Assembly: GCA_964023205.1 (NCBI GenBank)
Contig: OZ026840.1
Span: forward strand, 14,922,454-14,986,453
DNA: 64,000 nt
Source of the DNA: Lutraria lutraria
Lineage: Eukaryota > Mollusca > Bivalvia > Venerida > Mactridae
Reading direction: 5' to 3'
This document shows, one piece after another, positions 1-11,590 of the stretch. The notes under the pieces are model-generated. The model ran no database searches and was not told the origin of the DNA. It was given only the letters and a program-made list of their open reading frames with translations. Both the position numbers and the translations under genes were made by a program. Positions within the stretch are counted from its first letter, which is position 1, and every line of letters begins with the position of its first letter.

Positions 1-1282
1 CGTACATGTCTTGACGTCTAAAAACTGCACTTTGATGTCATTTATTCGTCAAATTAGTGCTTGGCTAGCCCCCAACTGTAGTAGGTTTAATTCTGCATAG
101 CGTATCTGAGCTTAACGTATCTGATGACCATTTAAATTATAGCGCGGCAAATCGAAACAGATTGTGTCAATTGGAAATTCAACGTATTTGTTAAAACAAC
201 TTCAAGTACCTTATTTATTGGACAATTTGCCATATACAAGAAAAAACTTGAAGAACTGTTTAACGTATCTGACGACCGTTAAAAATATTTTCTGTTTTGA
301 CAAATTGTCAACAATTTAAAAAATCCGTTTGTACACCTGAAAGAAAAGGCTTACATCTAATAAATGTTATGAACTTAAAGGTACACAATCGTACCTTATT
401 TTATTCATTTCCTTCTTTATTGTTTAATTCATGGTGGCGATAATACGTTTAACGTATCTGATTTCAGAAATGCGGACACGCTAAACAGGCCCGCCGAAAA
501 AAAATATTCGTGTTTATCAATGTTAAATAGATGTTAAAACCCATCCGCTGCCAATTCCCGATTTCAAAAAGCAAAGATAGGGCTCTTTTAAAAAGATTAT
601 ATTATGTACTCCACAGTTACAGTCAACGGCATATTATATGTTGAGAGGACACACTTATTTCTATAAATATTCATTGTTTCGGTAAATGCTGTAAGTTGGC
701 ATTGCAAGAAATATGATCTGAGGTACAGATTAACGTAAAGAATAAAGTTTTAAGTGGATGTTGATTATAAAAAGGCCAAAAGATATACTTCGTTCAGAAA
801 TATGACACTTAACGTAGAATGAATGAATATATTTCCAAACTACTTTTAGCAATATTATGAACACAATCATCATGCTAAATTTGACCCAATGTCACGCTTT
901 GTCTTCATTATTTTGATTCATGCCCATGTAGAAAACGTAGTACTTTGGTCCGCATCAAAATGCATGCGCATCAAAAGAGTGACGGCTTTGGAAAGCTATT
1001 TTATCGTCAGTTTCCACAAAAGATCGTTAGTCATAACATTGGTCTTGTTACTAGCTTTTTTCTTAATGGGTTTGAAGTTTGAATTAATTTAATGAATAAT
1101 ATTGTCAGGAAGAAATATGAGTGGAGTACAGCACACGGGTAGTACCTGCATTACACGCCATCGAATTACTGCCATGTATAAATCGTTGGAAAGCCATGTA
1201 TAGATTGCGTGCCGCGTACAATGATAAGTTGTTTGGAAAAAAACATCACAGGAACGTGTATTTTCGAATTTCTTTTGTTTAG
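1..1282. other. Non-genic leader with repeated CGTATCTGA motif
   Basis: No coding exon is supported here. The stretch holds at least four copies of a TTTAACGTATCTGA-type motif (near 97, 112, 259 and 448), two of them followed by a GACC(A/G)TT tail. From about 930 it becomes homologous to intron 4 of the FAXC-like gene at 10590-10683. A roughly 270-base stretch (about 945-1212) is present only in this copy. An exon-4 homologue of the paralog is not visible, so upstream exons either lie outside the window or never existed. Confidence 0.5.
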
Positions 1283-2073
1283 GTGACAAGAAATATCTCA
1301 TGGGAGATAAAATTTCTGAAGTTGACTGCGCGGCCTTTGGAATGTTGTCAGAGGTTAGATGGGCCACGCCTGAAAAATGTCCAGGACGCAAGCTACTTTT
1401 AGGTATATCCAAAGTTTATATTTGGTTTTCTAATTCAAAATCCATTTAACAAAGAATTAATTAATTGTTAGCTTCAAGAATGGCAAAAAAGAACAGAATC
1501 AGCATAATGGCTTTAAGGACTGGTAAAATAGTTTCAATGTTCCGAGAGGTCATAGAAAGTAAGTTTAATCAAAGTACTGACGGAAAGTGATTTTCCAGTA
1601 ACTTTGGACTACTTTCGACCTATTTTGTGGGCGGCGAAGTATGGCTGTTATTAGGTCGACGGACGCTTGTTTTAATGCGATGACATAGGTAGGTGATATG
1701 TGAGGAAATCACCTCACAAAACTGTACACTGCTGTTGACTACATATCCTGATCATGGCAAAGTTAATTTGATTTGTGGTGGTCAGATCCATGTCAGTATT
1801 TATTTTTGATTTTAAGTAAAGTCATATCTGTGTTAGCGGTCACATCCAAATAAAGCCACCCTGTGAATAAAGGCCATTCTTTAAAAGAAACTCTCATTCC
1901 TTATTCAGAACAATCTGACCTCCGAGTAAGGACCACCTGTCAATAGAATTCTAACAAGAAGATCCACATTTATCTTTTATTGCATTATCTTTACAGGACA
2001 ACAAAATATTGTGGATTATTTGGATAGGATTAAAAACACGTACTGGCCAGATTGGGATCAACTTACTTTGTAA
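1283..2073 (+). CDS. FAXC-like tandem paralog, last two exons only (partial)
   Basis: Two exons match exons 5 and 6 of the complete FAXC-like gene downstream. The first, 1283-1402, follows a TTTAG acceptor and ends at a G/GTATAT donor; it encodes the GST C-terminal-like stretch with ISEVDCAAFGMLSEVRWATP. The second, 1997-2073, follows TTTACAG and encodes QQNIVDYLDRIKNTYWPDWD, ending LTL-TAA. Phases join exactly as in the full gene and both exons stay open, so it may be functional. Upstream exons are not seen in the window, so this is either the 3' end of a longer gene starting before base 1 or a truncated duplicate. An AATAAA at 4354 matches the poly(A) signal position of the downstream copy. 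Confidence 0.75.
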
Positions 2074-2260
2074 ATAAACAAATGCGATCTACACCACATC
2101 ACTAACACACGTATCTACATGTATGCTTTACTACATATCTGGTCCAGGGACGCTGTACATAGTTGATGTCAAGGACATGGGTGGTCTTATTGAACAAAAA
2201 ATGTTTCCTGGCGAAGACCTAATACGACGACTTGACTATGCTTTGTTTTCGCGAGATATA

Positions 2261-3648
2261 GCACGAAATTGGACCTAAATAATGAAAGGCCATGAATTTG
2301 TTACACACGTAACATTTGTAATGTAATGTAACATAATCGTATATCAGAATAAAGTATTTTAAGGTATTAGATGTATAATGCATTACTTCCATTTTGAAGA
2401 GTACTCAAGTTCATGATTTTTACGTACAATTGACAAATTCCTTGAGGGTCATGGGTTCAAACCCCACTGGGACCATATTTTTCTCTTCATTATTATTTTT
2501 AGTTTTTAGGTAATGTTTTGTTCTTAGAACATGAATTAAAACAGTAACATGAAGGAAAATATTTATACCAAAATATTTTGTTTAGATTATAGGAATTTAT
2601 ACATCGTTAATTAACGAAAATCAAGTAACCACACTCATCTTTTCAAAACCTGGTGGTGAAACTTTTTTGCAATAGACATTACACACACATAGTAGTTAAT
2701 TTTGAGAAAATTTCAGGCGTTGCCCGGCTTTAGTTTTTATCCTAGTGATACTTATCAATTTGTTACTTTTTGGTTATAAGCATAAATCTTCATTAAATCT
2801 CAAAGGGGCGGGGTTATATTTTTCATTTTTTCTGCAACATAGTAGTTCCAAACATCATATTTATACTTTGGATCGACTAAATATTGGTTTCCCTTAGACT
2901 TATATACATTTTTACATTTATTGTGTCATCTGTTATAGAGGTAGACCAATTTTCATACAGGTGTCTTCATTAGATTTTAAGGTACTATTTTACGTTGGGG
3001 GTAGAGAAACAAAAATGGTCGTAACTCTCTTAACTGATGGTGAAAGTTTTTAAAAATACACCTGTGAGTGTACTAATGGATATACAAAAGAATGGCTGTA
3101 TTTAGAATGCAATCCTCAACACTTCATATTATACATCTAATACCTTAACAGTTGAGATTCATTCAATATTTTTGTAAAATAATATAAAGTTGTCCATTCT
3201 GTAGCTAACGCTACCATTGGAGACTCATTTGTTTTTCAATTAAGCGTAACATAAGTAATACCAACGTAACATACATGTAGCAATAGTGTAACCTCAGAAA
3301 CATACAAATTACGTTAGAACTACATGTACTTTGGTTACGCTTATATGGAAAATGAGTCTCTATATATTTCCAATGTTACAAAGTTACAGTAACATTGGAC
3401 ACACATGCCATAAAACCTATTGTTCTATAAGTGTTACTGATGTTGCATGATTGTTATATACAAGCTACTTTGGTATTACTTATGTTACAAATATTTGAAA
3501 AATGTGTCTCTATATATTTCCAATGTTGTCTAGAAAGACGGGAGATTTCGCCTTGTTAAGAAACTGTTACGCATGAAACAAGAAATTGCAAATGTTACGT
3601 GTGTAACCAATTCATGGTCGTTCAATGTTAAGGACCAATTTCGTGCGC
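2261..3648. mobile_element. TA-flanked DNA transposon with ~58 bp inverted ends, non-autonomous
   Basis: The left end (GCACGAAATTGG..., then GGCCATGAATT and TTACACACGTAACATTT) is repeated in inverse orientation at the right end (...CCAATTTCGTGCGC), giving imperfect terminal inverted repeats of about 58 bp flanked by TA. The paralogous site near 11765-11785 lacks the element. No transposase ORF is visible. Inside are further inverted copies of a GTAACATAAGTAATACC / ATGAGTCTC block (3209-3530) and a tRNA B-box-like GGGTTCAAACCCC at about 2454. The TA target and ends suggest a Tc1/mariner-like element, but the family is not proven. Confidence 0.7.
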
Positions 3649-4469
3649 TAGATGTTGCTTTCTACGTGATGTCAAAACCATAGATAGTTATATACTAACG
3701 CGATGGGAGATGCTGGAGTTGGTGTAGACGGCTTGGAAGACCGCAATCGTAACTCCTCGTAGGGTAACAAAGTTTGGTTATGCGGTTTCCGGTCACTACT
3801 CTTTCAAAACTAGGTATACGTTTTCGCAGAATTTCAGACTCTCAAATATGTTTATCATTCGCGATTGATAAAATGCTATTGAAAGAGTAACAGGTTATTT
3901 TCATTGCTGCGTTCCTAGGGTCAGCCGTGATGCAAAGTAGCCCGTGAACAACAGCAACAAATGGCGACCTCCCTATTATGTCCGAGGTACCTTCTTTAGA
4001 CAAACGCCGATGAGTTCCGATTGGGAAGACTGGTATCTGTTGAAAGAAAATTGTGACGTAACAAACACTTCATAATCATGATCGATTTGAATTTGTTTTG
4101 GATTACAAAGTGAATTCAATTAGATGTAATTTAAAGGTAATTTCTACTCAATCAGCAAGACTTTCAAAGTTGTAGACCCATACTTCTACATACTACGGAA
4201 GTACGTTAACTATTAAATTCCAATTTAATATAAAATGCCATATGTAATAAGGTTTATTTGTATAACAAAATATATCTGGAGTGTATTGCGCCTTTGTATG
4301 TACCAAATTATTGACAATATTATGGAATTGGTGTATTATATACATTATTTGTAAATAAAGTACATTGAAATCATGTTTATTCATTACCACCTTATGGGTT
4401 GTTTTGGTACAAACAATATGTCTACTATCAGTGATTTGATCGGGAATAATTCATGGCTTTGATGATGAT

Positions 4470-4660
4470 ATACATCTGTGCTAGCGGCCATCTCCGAATA
4501 AAGGCCACTATATGAGTAAAGGTCATTCTTTTCAAGCATGTTATTAATCATTTTTAGAGCAGAATGACCTCCGAGTAAAGGCCACCTGTCAATAAAGGCC
4601 TCATTTTATCTTCCCTATGGGTGGCCTTTGTCGACAGAGTTGACTCAATTATGTGTTGTA
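4470..4660. repeat. Dispersed MITE of the 'aataaaggcc' family
   Basis: A ~190 bp module reads ...GTGCTAGCGGCCATCTCCGAATAAAGGCC..., then GACCTCCGAGTAAAGGCCACC, and ends GGGTGGCCTTTGTCGACAGAGTTGACTC. Related copies occur at about 1820-1996, 11345-11513, 12275-12320 (start only), 15075-15230 (inverted), 20640-20830 and 34065-34115 (inverted fragment). Confidence 0.65.
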
Positions 4661-5199
4661 TTCAGTGTTTTGTGCAATGTACCTGGAAAATCTGATAAGA
4701 TGGTATTTTACTTTAAACAGCATTTTGATATTAAGACCGCCTTATGATTATGGACACTTAATTCCAGATAACATTCCATATTTCCCCTAAATTTTGGAAA
4801 GTAAACCAATATGTGTGATTATATTTGCCATAAGAGGTTTAACCAATATGTATGATTATGTTTACCATGTGGTGTTTTAACCAAGATTTGTGATTATATT
4901 TACCATAAAATGTTTTAACCAATACGTGTGTTATAATATTTGCCGGCTAAAACTATCAGAAGCCGATCATGGTCTTATTTCATTTATGATTCGGTCACTG
5001 ATTATTTTGAACACTTCAAAGCTTCACTACAACAATCAAGTGCTTTAATTAAGATATGTTTTGCCTAATGCATTAAATCAGCAAGTTAAAAGGAATTCAA
5101 TTCTACACATCAGTGATAAAGACGAAAACAACATTATATGTGCATTTTATAACGTGATGATAAGATTGACAGCGTGTAATTAGAAATCAATTTAATAAA

Positions 5200-8100
5200 A
5201 TGGATAGTGTGCGAGAGTTTGTTCGATCAAATGCAAAATATCTGACAGCAGGAGCCGTGGGTGTTGGACTAACGTGGCTTGTGTTCAAGAAACTGACAAA
5301 AAAGACAAGGTAAATTGTTTTTATGTTATCGCTTACAGTAAGGCCATTATATTGAACAAAATCTCTAACCAGGTACCTACCGTAGCGTACAAATGTTTGG
5401 TCCTGGTTACAAGACCTCCCCTCATTACCCCGGTGACCCTAGAATTTTTTTATTTGGCCAAAGAAACGGTTCGTCCTCTTTCTCACTTTTTTACTTGTCC
5501 ATCTGCATTTAGGAGCAAAAATCCTTACCGAGTTACTCTTTTTAATGAGCATAAACCCCATATATTTATTAAATTTTAAGAGCGATTGTAGAATTAGGTG
5601 GACAGTTAAAATTTTTGTTGAGGTAAATTCGATGAATTGCTCTTGTTTGTGATCTTCCAGCGAAAATAGATAAGTGGTCGGTTAAATATCGTGTTCAGTA
5701 TATACAGTACAACCTCTCCAGAGCAACACCCTTTGGAAGTAGCAAAAATATGTTGTTGTTGAGAGGTTGTTGCTCTATAGACGTTGAATTAATCGATAAA
5801 TAGTGCAGTGGAAAAAAACAATGTTGTTGTTGAATGGAGGTTGTTGCTCAAGAGAGGACTGCTCTGGAGAGGTTATACTGAATATATAGTTTTGTGTGGA
5901 AGTTTAAATAAGTCAAGTTCATTCACGGTCAAGTTTTAGAACATTGAGTATTACTGAGAGAATACTTATTTTGCAGAGAATTTTACAAGGTCAACAAATT
6001 AAATATTTAATTGAATTCACGATATGTCGCTCTTCGATGTTGCATAAATCTTAATATAGGGTATCGTGAAATATTATGTTAATAGTAAATAGTTATTTTG
6101 AAAATTTCTTCACATTAAATCAATAAGGTGTTATGTTTTTTACACAGTGTATTTGAATAAAGATATGAATTCAGCAGTGAAAACAGCATACCTCAATTTT
6201 CAATTATAATCACGTAGTCTTAAAATTTCAAGTAGTAATTTCCTTAAAGGACAACGCAATCCTAATTATGAATTAATTTCATTTAAATAATTATTCATTA
6301 TTATTCTGAAAAAAATTAAATCATTTGAGCGTTAAATTACGCACATTGAAGATATTTTACGACAATATCGTAGAAACTTTGCTATCTGAAAGAGTACAGG
6401 GCGCCGCCATTTTATCCATTTACAATCGATTAACAGATGCGTGTGACGTCATATTTCACAAACATGGATATGGCGAATAAGCGGGAGTGAAAGAGAATAG
6501 TTGATTATTATAGATACCGCCTTTAATTGTGAGGAATAAGCTTAGGAAATCACGCATTTGTATTTTAGAATCACAGCATACATATTCTTCCACGTTATCC
6601 ACCAAAACACAATTTTCACAGCCACAAAATTCTTCAATAGAATCAAAGCTTAATTTTCCATTCGACACTTCGTAAATCTATTTTTATAGTGACGTAAACT
6701 AATACTTACATTTTTTATTTTTATAAATTGCGTGAAAAATATTGACGTGAAAACTTAATTATAGCAGGGATGTAATATAACATCCCTGATTATCGTAATA
6801 TTTCATTTATAAGAATTAAGATCAAACACTACGAAGTGCGACAAACATTATAATTGGTTGTATTTTCTTACACAATTTCCATCGTAAATCTATCTATATA
6901 CAAACATGTAAAAGTTAATTTACAGATTAAAATACCACTGAAGATTATTATAATTATCACAGCTATACAAAGTGGTGTACGTACGCTCAGTTATATTTTG
7001 TGTTGAGTTGGGAGTTAAACAGTATTGCACATTTAATTGTGGGGTAATATATATAGCATCATTGGTGTGATTTGGGGGAAAGCACGGAAAATGTGGAAAT
7101 TTGCCATTATTTTTGGGAAAAGTAGAATATGATATACGTAAATGCTTAATAATCATATAACAAACATAAAAGCAAAAAGCATGTGTAGTTACTTCTGAAA
7201 CTTTTGCCAAAATTACCTTTCAGACTGTCAATCCATAATCACTACACATTTATTTTCCACCTTCAGTACGCTCACTTTAAAAATCAATATCTCCCACACT
7301 GATGAAAATTACGTCACAAGACAACAAGAACCAGACATAATATTGCATCATAGACTTCTTACACTTCTGTTGAAAAATAGTGTTCTAGGTCATAGGTCTA
7401 ATTGATCAACCAATGAAAAGTCGCTAATCAGTTGATCACACGACCACACAATAAAAGTCATGGATTTGCCATATTACACATGTCTGTCGGTGTTTTTTTT
7501 TAAGTCAGCTGTCTCCACTGTTGCCATTGTCCTGTGCATATTTCGGTGTCATAAAACTTGCTGAGACAGGGTGGTGTGTAATTTACCGCTTATCTGATTG
7601 TTAATTGAAGTTTCACGTGAAATTGGAGTAATAGTAGCAAATTGGGACCTTGGTTATTGTTTTAGGTACGTGACGTAGATTAAATAAACAAGTAGTGTCA
7701 TGCAGTTGTCTATAATTTGAAAAAAAATATTAAATCATTATCTGATATTTTACAGTATCAGTAAAAAGATTTAAGAATTACATATAAAACTCATACTTAG
7801 TTTTATTTTGATCTCTTGAAATGTTTGTGTTTATTATTAATGTTCAATTATGAAATATCACTAACAATCGTATTTTCATCTTTTTTTCTTTATTATACAG
7901 ACAAAATAATTGCACCATAATTATTTGTTCAAACATCATAATATATAATGCACATTTTAACAATAAATAATTATAACGTCGGTATGACATAAAAAAGTTG
8001 ACAATTTTCGAAATTAACTGAAGTTTGTCACACCACCAATCACGCCTTTTTTGTATAATTCAAAACGAATAGCAATGTTAAATTGTTTGTACCGAACGGC

Positions 8101-11100
8101 TACTAACCATTAATTTTGATAAGTGTTAAAAAATATTGTCATTTATAATGCAATATACAATACAATATCTTTTAAGGCCGTATCTTTTATAATAGTGCTC
8201 GCAGAACGGGTGTACTGGCTTTTACACTTTGTGAAATATGATGTCACGACATGTGACTACTCTTTCAAAATGGCGGCGCCCTAGGAGATTCGCATAATCA
8301 CTAAATGACAATATTAAATCACCAATATTTTTGTTAAATGGTGGATTTATTTAAAAAAATGCAGGAATCATCATAACTTTAATAGTTCTACACGACTAAG
8401 TGCTTGAAAAGTCAACATTGCGTTGCCCTTTAATGCCATTTCTCAATTTAATCAACATTATTATCAATATCAATGATTAACACAAACGCGTGATAAATTA
8501 TCAGTATACATATTCTGTACATATATCTGTATGTGCTGTCATACAATAAGTTCAATTACGTACCATTCGTTATTAATACTGAGATAGACTCCTTTAGTTC
8601 TTATATTTTAAAAACGTCGATGAATTATGTACGTCAGTAGAATTCTGCTGAATTACACACAGTCAGCAGCATTATAAGACGACGATGATATTCATTCGAT
8701 AACCTCTTATCATTTATCGACAAAATCAATAGAGGTCATATGCATGTGATGACCAACCCACCGAATCTGAGAAACCTTACGCCAAAAAGTTCTCTAGTTA
8801 TCGCCCGTACTTGTGAGGTTTGGTTACGGACGGAACGACGGACGGACAAACCGACCGATCGATATCTGCAAAACAATACTACTCCCTTTTCGTCGAAAGG
8901 GTCCATCATTGTTCACATTTATAGATAGAAATACACACTTGACTTCGTTATACATTCTTCTTAATTTTAGGAATTGTGGCATTGATTATCCTAAGGATAC
9001 GATTATAGTACATGGCTTTATTGGGGCAAACAGAATACCAGATCTTAGTCATTTTGTGATGAAATTAAGAACATACCTGAAGGTTTCGAAAATTCCTTGC
9101 CAGGTAATTATTCAAATTAGTTTTCTAAGGAAGGTCTCTTCAAAGACCCTTCCGTCAATGTGGATATCAATGCCGGTAATCTCACGTTATATTTCAAAAT
9201 GGTATGGATATAATTACGGCAATGTATTTCTTAATTTGTTGATCCTAATGTTGTTAATTTAAGATGGTGAAAGTGCTGACGAGAGTGTTGATGTTGATAG
9301 GTTTATTGTTGATATTGTTGATGCTAGTGATGCTAATATTGCTGATGCTGCTGCTTATGATGTGGATGATATTGTTGATGATGATGATGATGATGATGAT
9401 ATAAACAATACTTTATACATGATAATGACGCTGTTAATATTGTTGATGACGCCAATGATATAGTTCATGATACCACAGATAATGTTAACGGTGTATGTGA
9501 TGGAAGAACTGCAGAAAACCTCACGTATTCTTAATAATTAAATTATTCATAAGTATTAACTTACTTTCCAGATAGATTTCAACAACAAAAACAGTCCAAA
9601 AGGTAAGGCCCCATGGATAGAGTACAACGGATTAACCATGGGTGATTCTCAACTGATAATAATGTTCCTGAACAAAGAATTCTCTATTGATCTGAATGAA
9701 CATCTCAGTGCAATGGAAAGGTCTCAAGCCTGGGCGATACAGAAATGGCTGGAAGAATTCACACACTGGTAAAATAGGTTAATAATTTATAATTGGAGTT
9801 TTAGCTTTTAGCTATAATTTGAGTCGATTTCTGTTAGTGGGAATAAATATTGACCAATATTCCAATGTAGAACAATTAAATATAATAATAGTACATACTT
9901 GTCAGAAGACGCAAATATTCAGGTCGTATTGGTGATCGACAATCCTGCATTTGTATGTCAAATTAAGCCATTTTGGTGTGACTGCATTCTTTCCAACAAA
10001 AAGAAATCTGCCTGTGAATTTTCTATGAAAAGCATCCTTGTTTATTACCATAAAACTATTGTGTGACCTTTCGTTTACTCTTTTTATATGATGTAAAAGG
10101 TTTCTACTGACTCGACCGACCGACCTAAATTTTTTCTGTCGACCCGAGACTTTACTTGTCAATGTCAATCTTGCCTTGCCGATATTCGTTTCATTTCCAG
10201 ACACTTGCATTCACAAATCATGGTTGTTTGGTTTCCAGGTTGAACGTGTATACCAAATGGCACATATTCGGTGACTATATGCTCACAGACGTGTTGGAAT
10301 TCTCTGGAATCAAACAATTATTATTTAAGTTGACACTAATTCCAAAACTTCGCAAAATGGCTTACTGTGCTGGCGTTGGTCGTCATAGCAACACGGAGGT
10401 TAACGAAATGATGAAAAACGATATCAGACATTTTGCTACACTTTTAGGTAAGGCTTACTCTGTCCATTCGTTTTAGATATTAATTTTGAACTCAGAAAGA
10501 TTAGCGCGTATTGTGATTCTGGTTCCGGACATTTGATTGTGAACAAACTTGCACTGCAGCATTGAACTAGTTTAACAATTGCATAACGGATGTAGAAAAC
10601 GTAGTACCTTGGTCGCGTACAATGATAAGTTGTTTGGAAAAACATCACAGGAACATGTCTTTTCGATTTTTTTTTGTGTTTAGGTGACAAGACATATCTT
10701 ATGGGAGAAACAATTTCTGAAGTTGACTGCGCGGCCTTTGGAATGTTGTCAGAGGTTAGATGGGCTACGCCTGAAAAATGTCCAGGACGCAAACTACTTT
10801 TAAGTAAATTCAAAGTTTGTATTTGGTTATCTAACTCAATTCTTCTCCATGACTGTGTGATATTCAAGACACGAAATTGTAACATAAATAAATCAGAGCG
10901 TATCGTATATAACGTATGTAGCCTATGAAAGCTGCACCGACTGTAATTTTCATAAAACCCATTTAACAAAGAATTAATTAGTTGTTAATTTCAAGAATGG
11001 CAAATAAGCACAGCTCCTGCATAATGGCTTTAAGGACTGGTAAAATAGTTTCAATGTTCCGAGAGGTCATAGAAAGTAAGTTTAATCAAAGTACTGACGG

Positions 11101-11590
11101 AAAGTGATTTTCCTATAACTTTGGACTACTTTTGACCTATTTTCTGTGCGGCGAAGTATGGCTGTTATTAGGTTGACGGACGCTTGTTTTAATGCGATGA
11201 CATAGGTAGGTGATATGAGAGGAAATCACCTCCCAAAACTGTACACTGCATGTTGACTATATTTCCTGATCATGGCAAAGTTAATTTGATTTGTGGTGGT
11301 CAGATCAATGTCAGTATTTATTTTTGATTTTAAGTAAAGTCATATCTGTGTTAGCTGTTACATCCAAATAAAGCCACCCTGTGAATAAAGGTCATTCATT
11401 AAAAAAATGTTGTTGCTTATTTAGAACAAACTGACCTCCAAGTAAAGACCACCTGTCAATAGAATTCTAACAAGTAGATACACATTTTATCTTTTATTGC
11501 TTTATCTTTACAGGGCAACAAAATATTGTGGACTATTTGGATAGGATTAAAAACACGTACTGGCCAGATTGGGATCAACTTACCTTGTGA
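5200..11590 (+). CDS. FAXC: Failed axon connections (FAXC)-like, metaxin/GST-fold protein, 6 exons
   Basis: Exons: 5200-5309, 8971-9103, 9572-9768, 10239-10447, 10684-10803 and 11514-11590; all have GT-AG borders and matching phases, giving 846 nt or 281 aa. Residues about 15-30 (YLTAGAVGVGLTWLVFKKL) look like an N-terminal membrane anchor. A GST-N-like thioredoxin fold follows (DTIIVHGF...LSHFVMKLRTYL, then KGKAPWIEYNG with SAMERSQAWA). The C-terminal half is GST-C-like (SEVDCAAFGMLSEVRW) and ends YLDRIKNTYWPDW, the family hallmark. Length fits a compact member, shorter than vertebrate FAXC. Drosophila fax modifies axon development with Abl; the molecular activity is unproven. The start ATG is the first in the exon and precedes the anchor. 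A likely poly(A) signal AATAAA lies at 12148. Confidence 0.9.
5705..5880. mobile_element. MITE with CAGTACAACCTCTCCAGAGCA ends
   Basis: A ~176 bp element in FAXC intron 1. The left end CAGTACAACCTCTCCAGAGC is mirrored by GCTCTGGAGAGGTTATACTG at the right. It contains TTGTTGCTC-type internal repeats. A second, more diverged copy lies at 16650-16816. Flanking TA dinucleotides suggest a mariner-like origin. Confidence 0.7.
6248..8429. mobile_element. Kolobok-like TTAA-flanked element in FAXC intron 1
   Basis: Both borders carry TTAA (6244-6247 and 8430-8433). The ends are AGGACAACGCAAT and, inverted, AGGGCAACGCAAT, with a second shared block (GGGCGCCGCCATTTT next to GAAAGAGTA) about 140-170 bases inside each end. 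TTAA target duplications and AGGG ends fit the Kolobok or piggyBac superfamilies; I favour Kolobok. At 2,182 bp it is too short for a normal autonomous copy. It encodes a cysteine-rich remnant (6456-6668) but no transposase that I can see. Confidence 0.75.
6456..6668 (-). pseudogene. Remnant ORF with P2X7-C-terminal-like cysteine motif inside Kolobok-like element
   Basis: The reading frame begins MSNGKLSFDSIEEF and then shows CGCENC, ten residues, and CC. This C-x-C-x2-C-x10-CC spacing matches my recollection of the P2RX7 intracellular-like zinc-binding domain that recurs in invertebrate transposon-associated proteins. After the CC pair the frame runs into unremarkable sequence, so only the start of the domain survives, or the next exon is missed. 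It lies wholly inside the TTAA-flanked element, so it is transposon cargo rather than part of FAXC. Assignment rests on cysteine spacing only. Confidence 0.35.
8700..8930. repeat. Dispersed repeat fragment with GACGGACGGAC tract
   Basis: A short stretch just upstream of FAXC exon 2 contains ACGGACGGAACGACGGACGGAC, then CCGACCGATCGATATCTGCAAAACAATACTACTCCC. I recognise this layout as a common mollusc dispersed repeat fragment. Two overlapping open frames here have no coding character of their own; exon 2 itself starts at 8971. Confidence 0.4.
9265..9490. repeat. GAT/GTT-rich cryptic trinucleotide repeat
   Basis: Intron 2 of the FAXC-like gene contains a long degenerate run of GATGTTGAT and ATTGTTGAT units with a pure (GAT)n core at about 9375-9400. 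It has the look of an aged microsatellite. Confidence 0.8.

Larger units (their letters stand above)
930..4500 (+). repeat. Segmental duplication, upstream copy (pairs with 10590-12310)
   Basis: Exons, the intron and the 3' flank of the partial FAXC-like paralog align with the complete gene from about 10590 to 12310. Differences are block indels: about 270 extra bases at 945-1212, an inserted element at 2261-3648 and about 300 extra bases near 3740-4050. Both copies end inside a copy of the 'aataaaggcc' MITE (4470 here, 12275 downstream), which may mark the breakpoint. Confidence 0.8.

Noticed and set aside
8740..9262. Two long overlapping + frames around FAXC exon 2
   Set aside because: Only 8971-9103 is bounded by AG and GT and keeps phase; the rest is intron and repeat.
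9902..10210. 102-codon minus frame in FAXC intron 3
   Set aside because: Intronic and antisense, with no motif or splice signal; a chance frame.
10674..10928. ATG-started + ORF over FAXC exon 5
   Set aside because: It reads through the donor at 10804; the correct unit is exon 5 (10684-10803) of the spliced gene.
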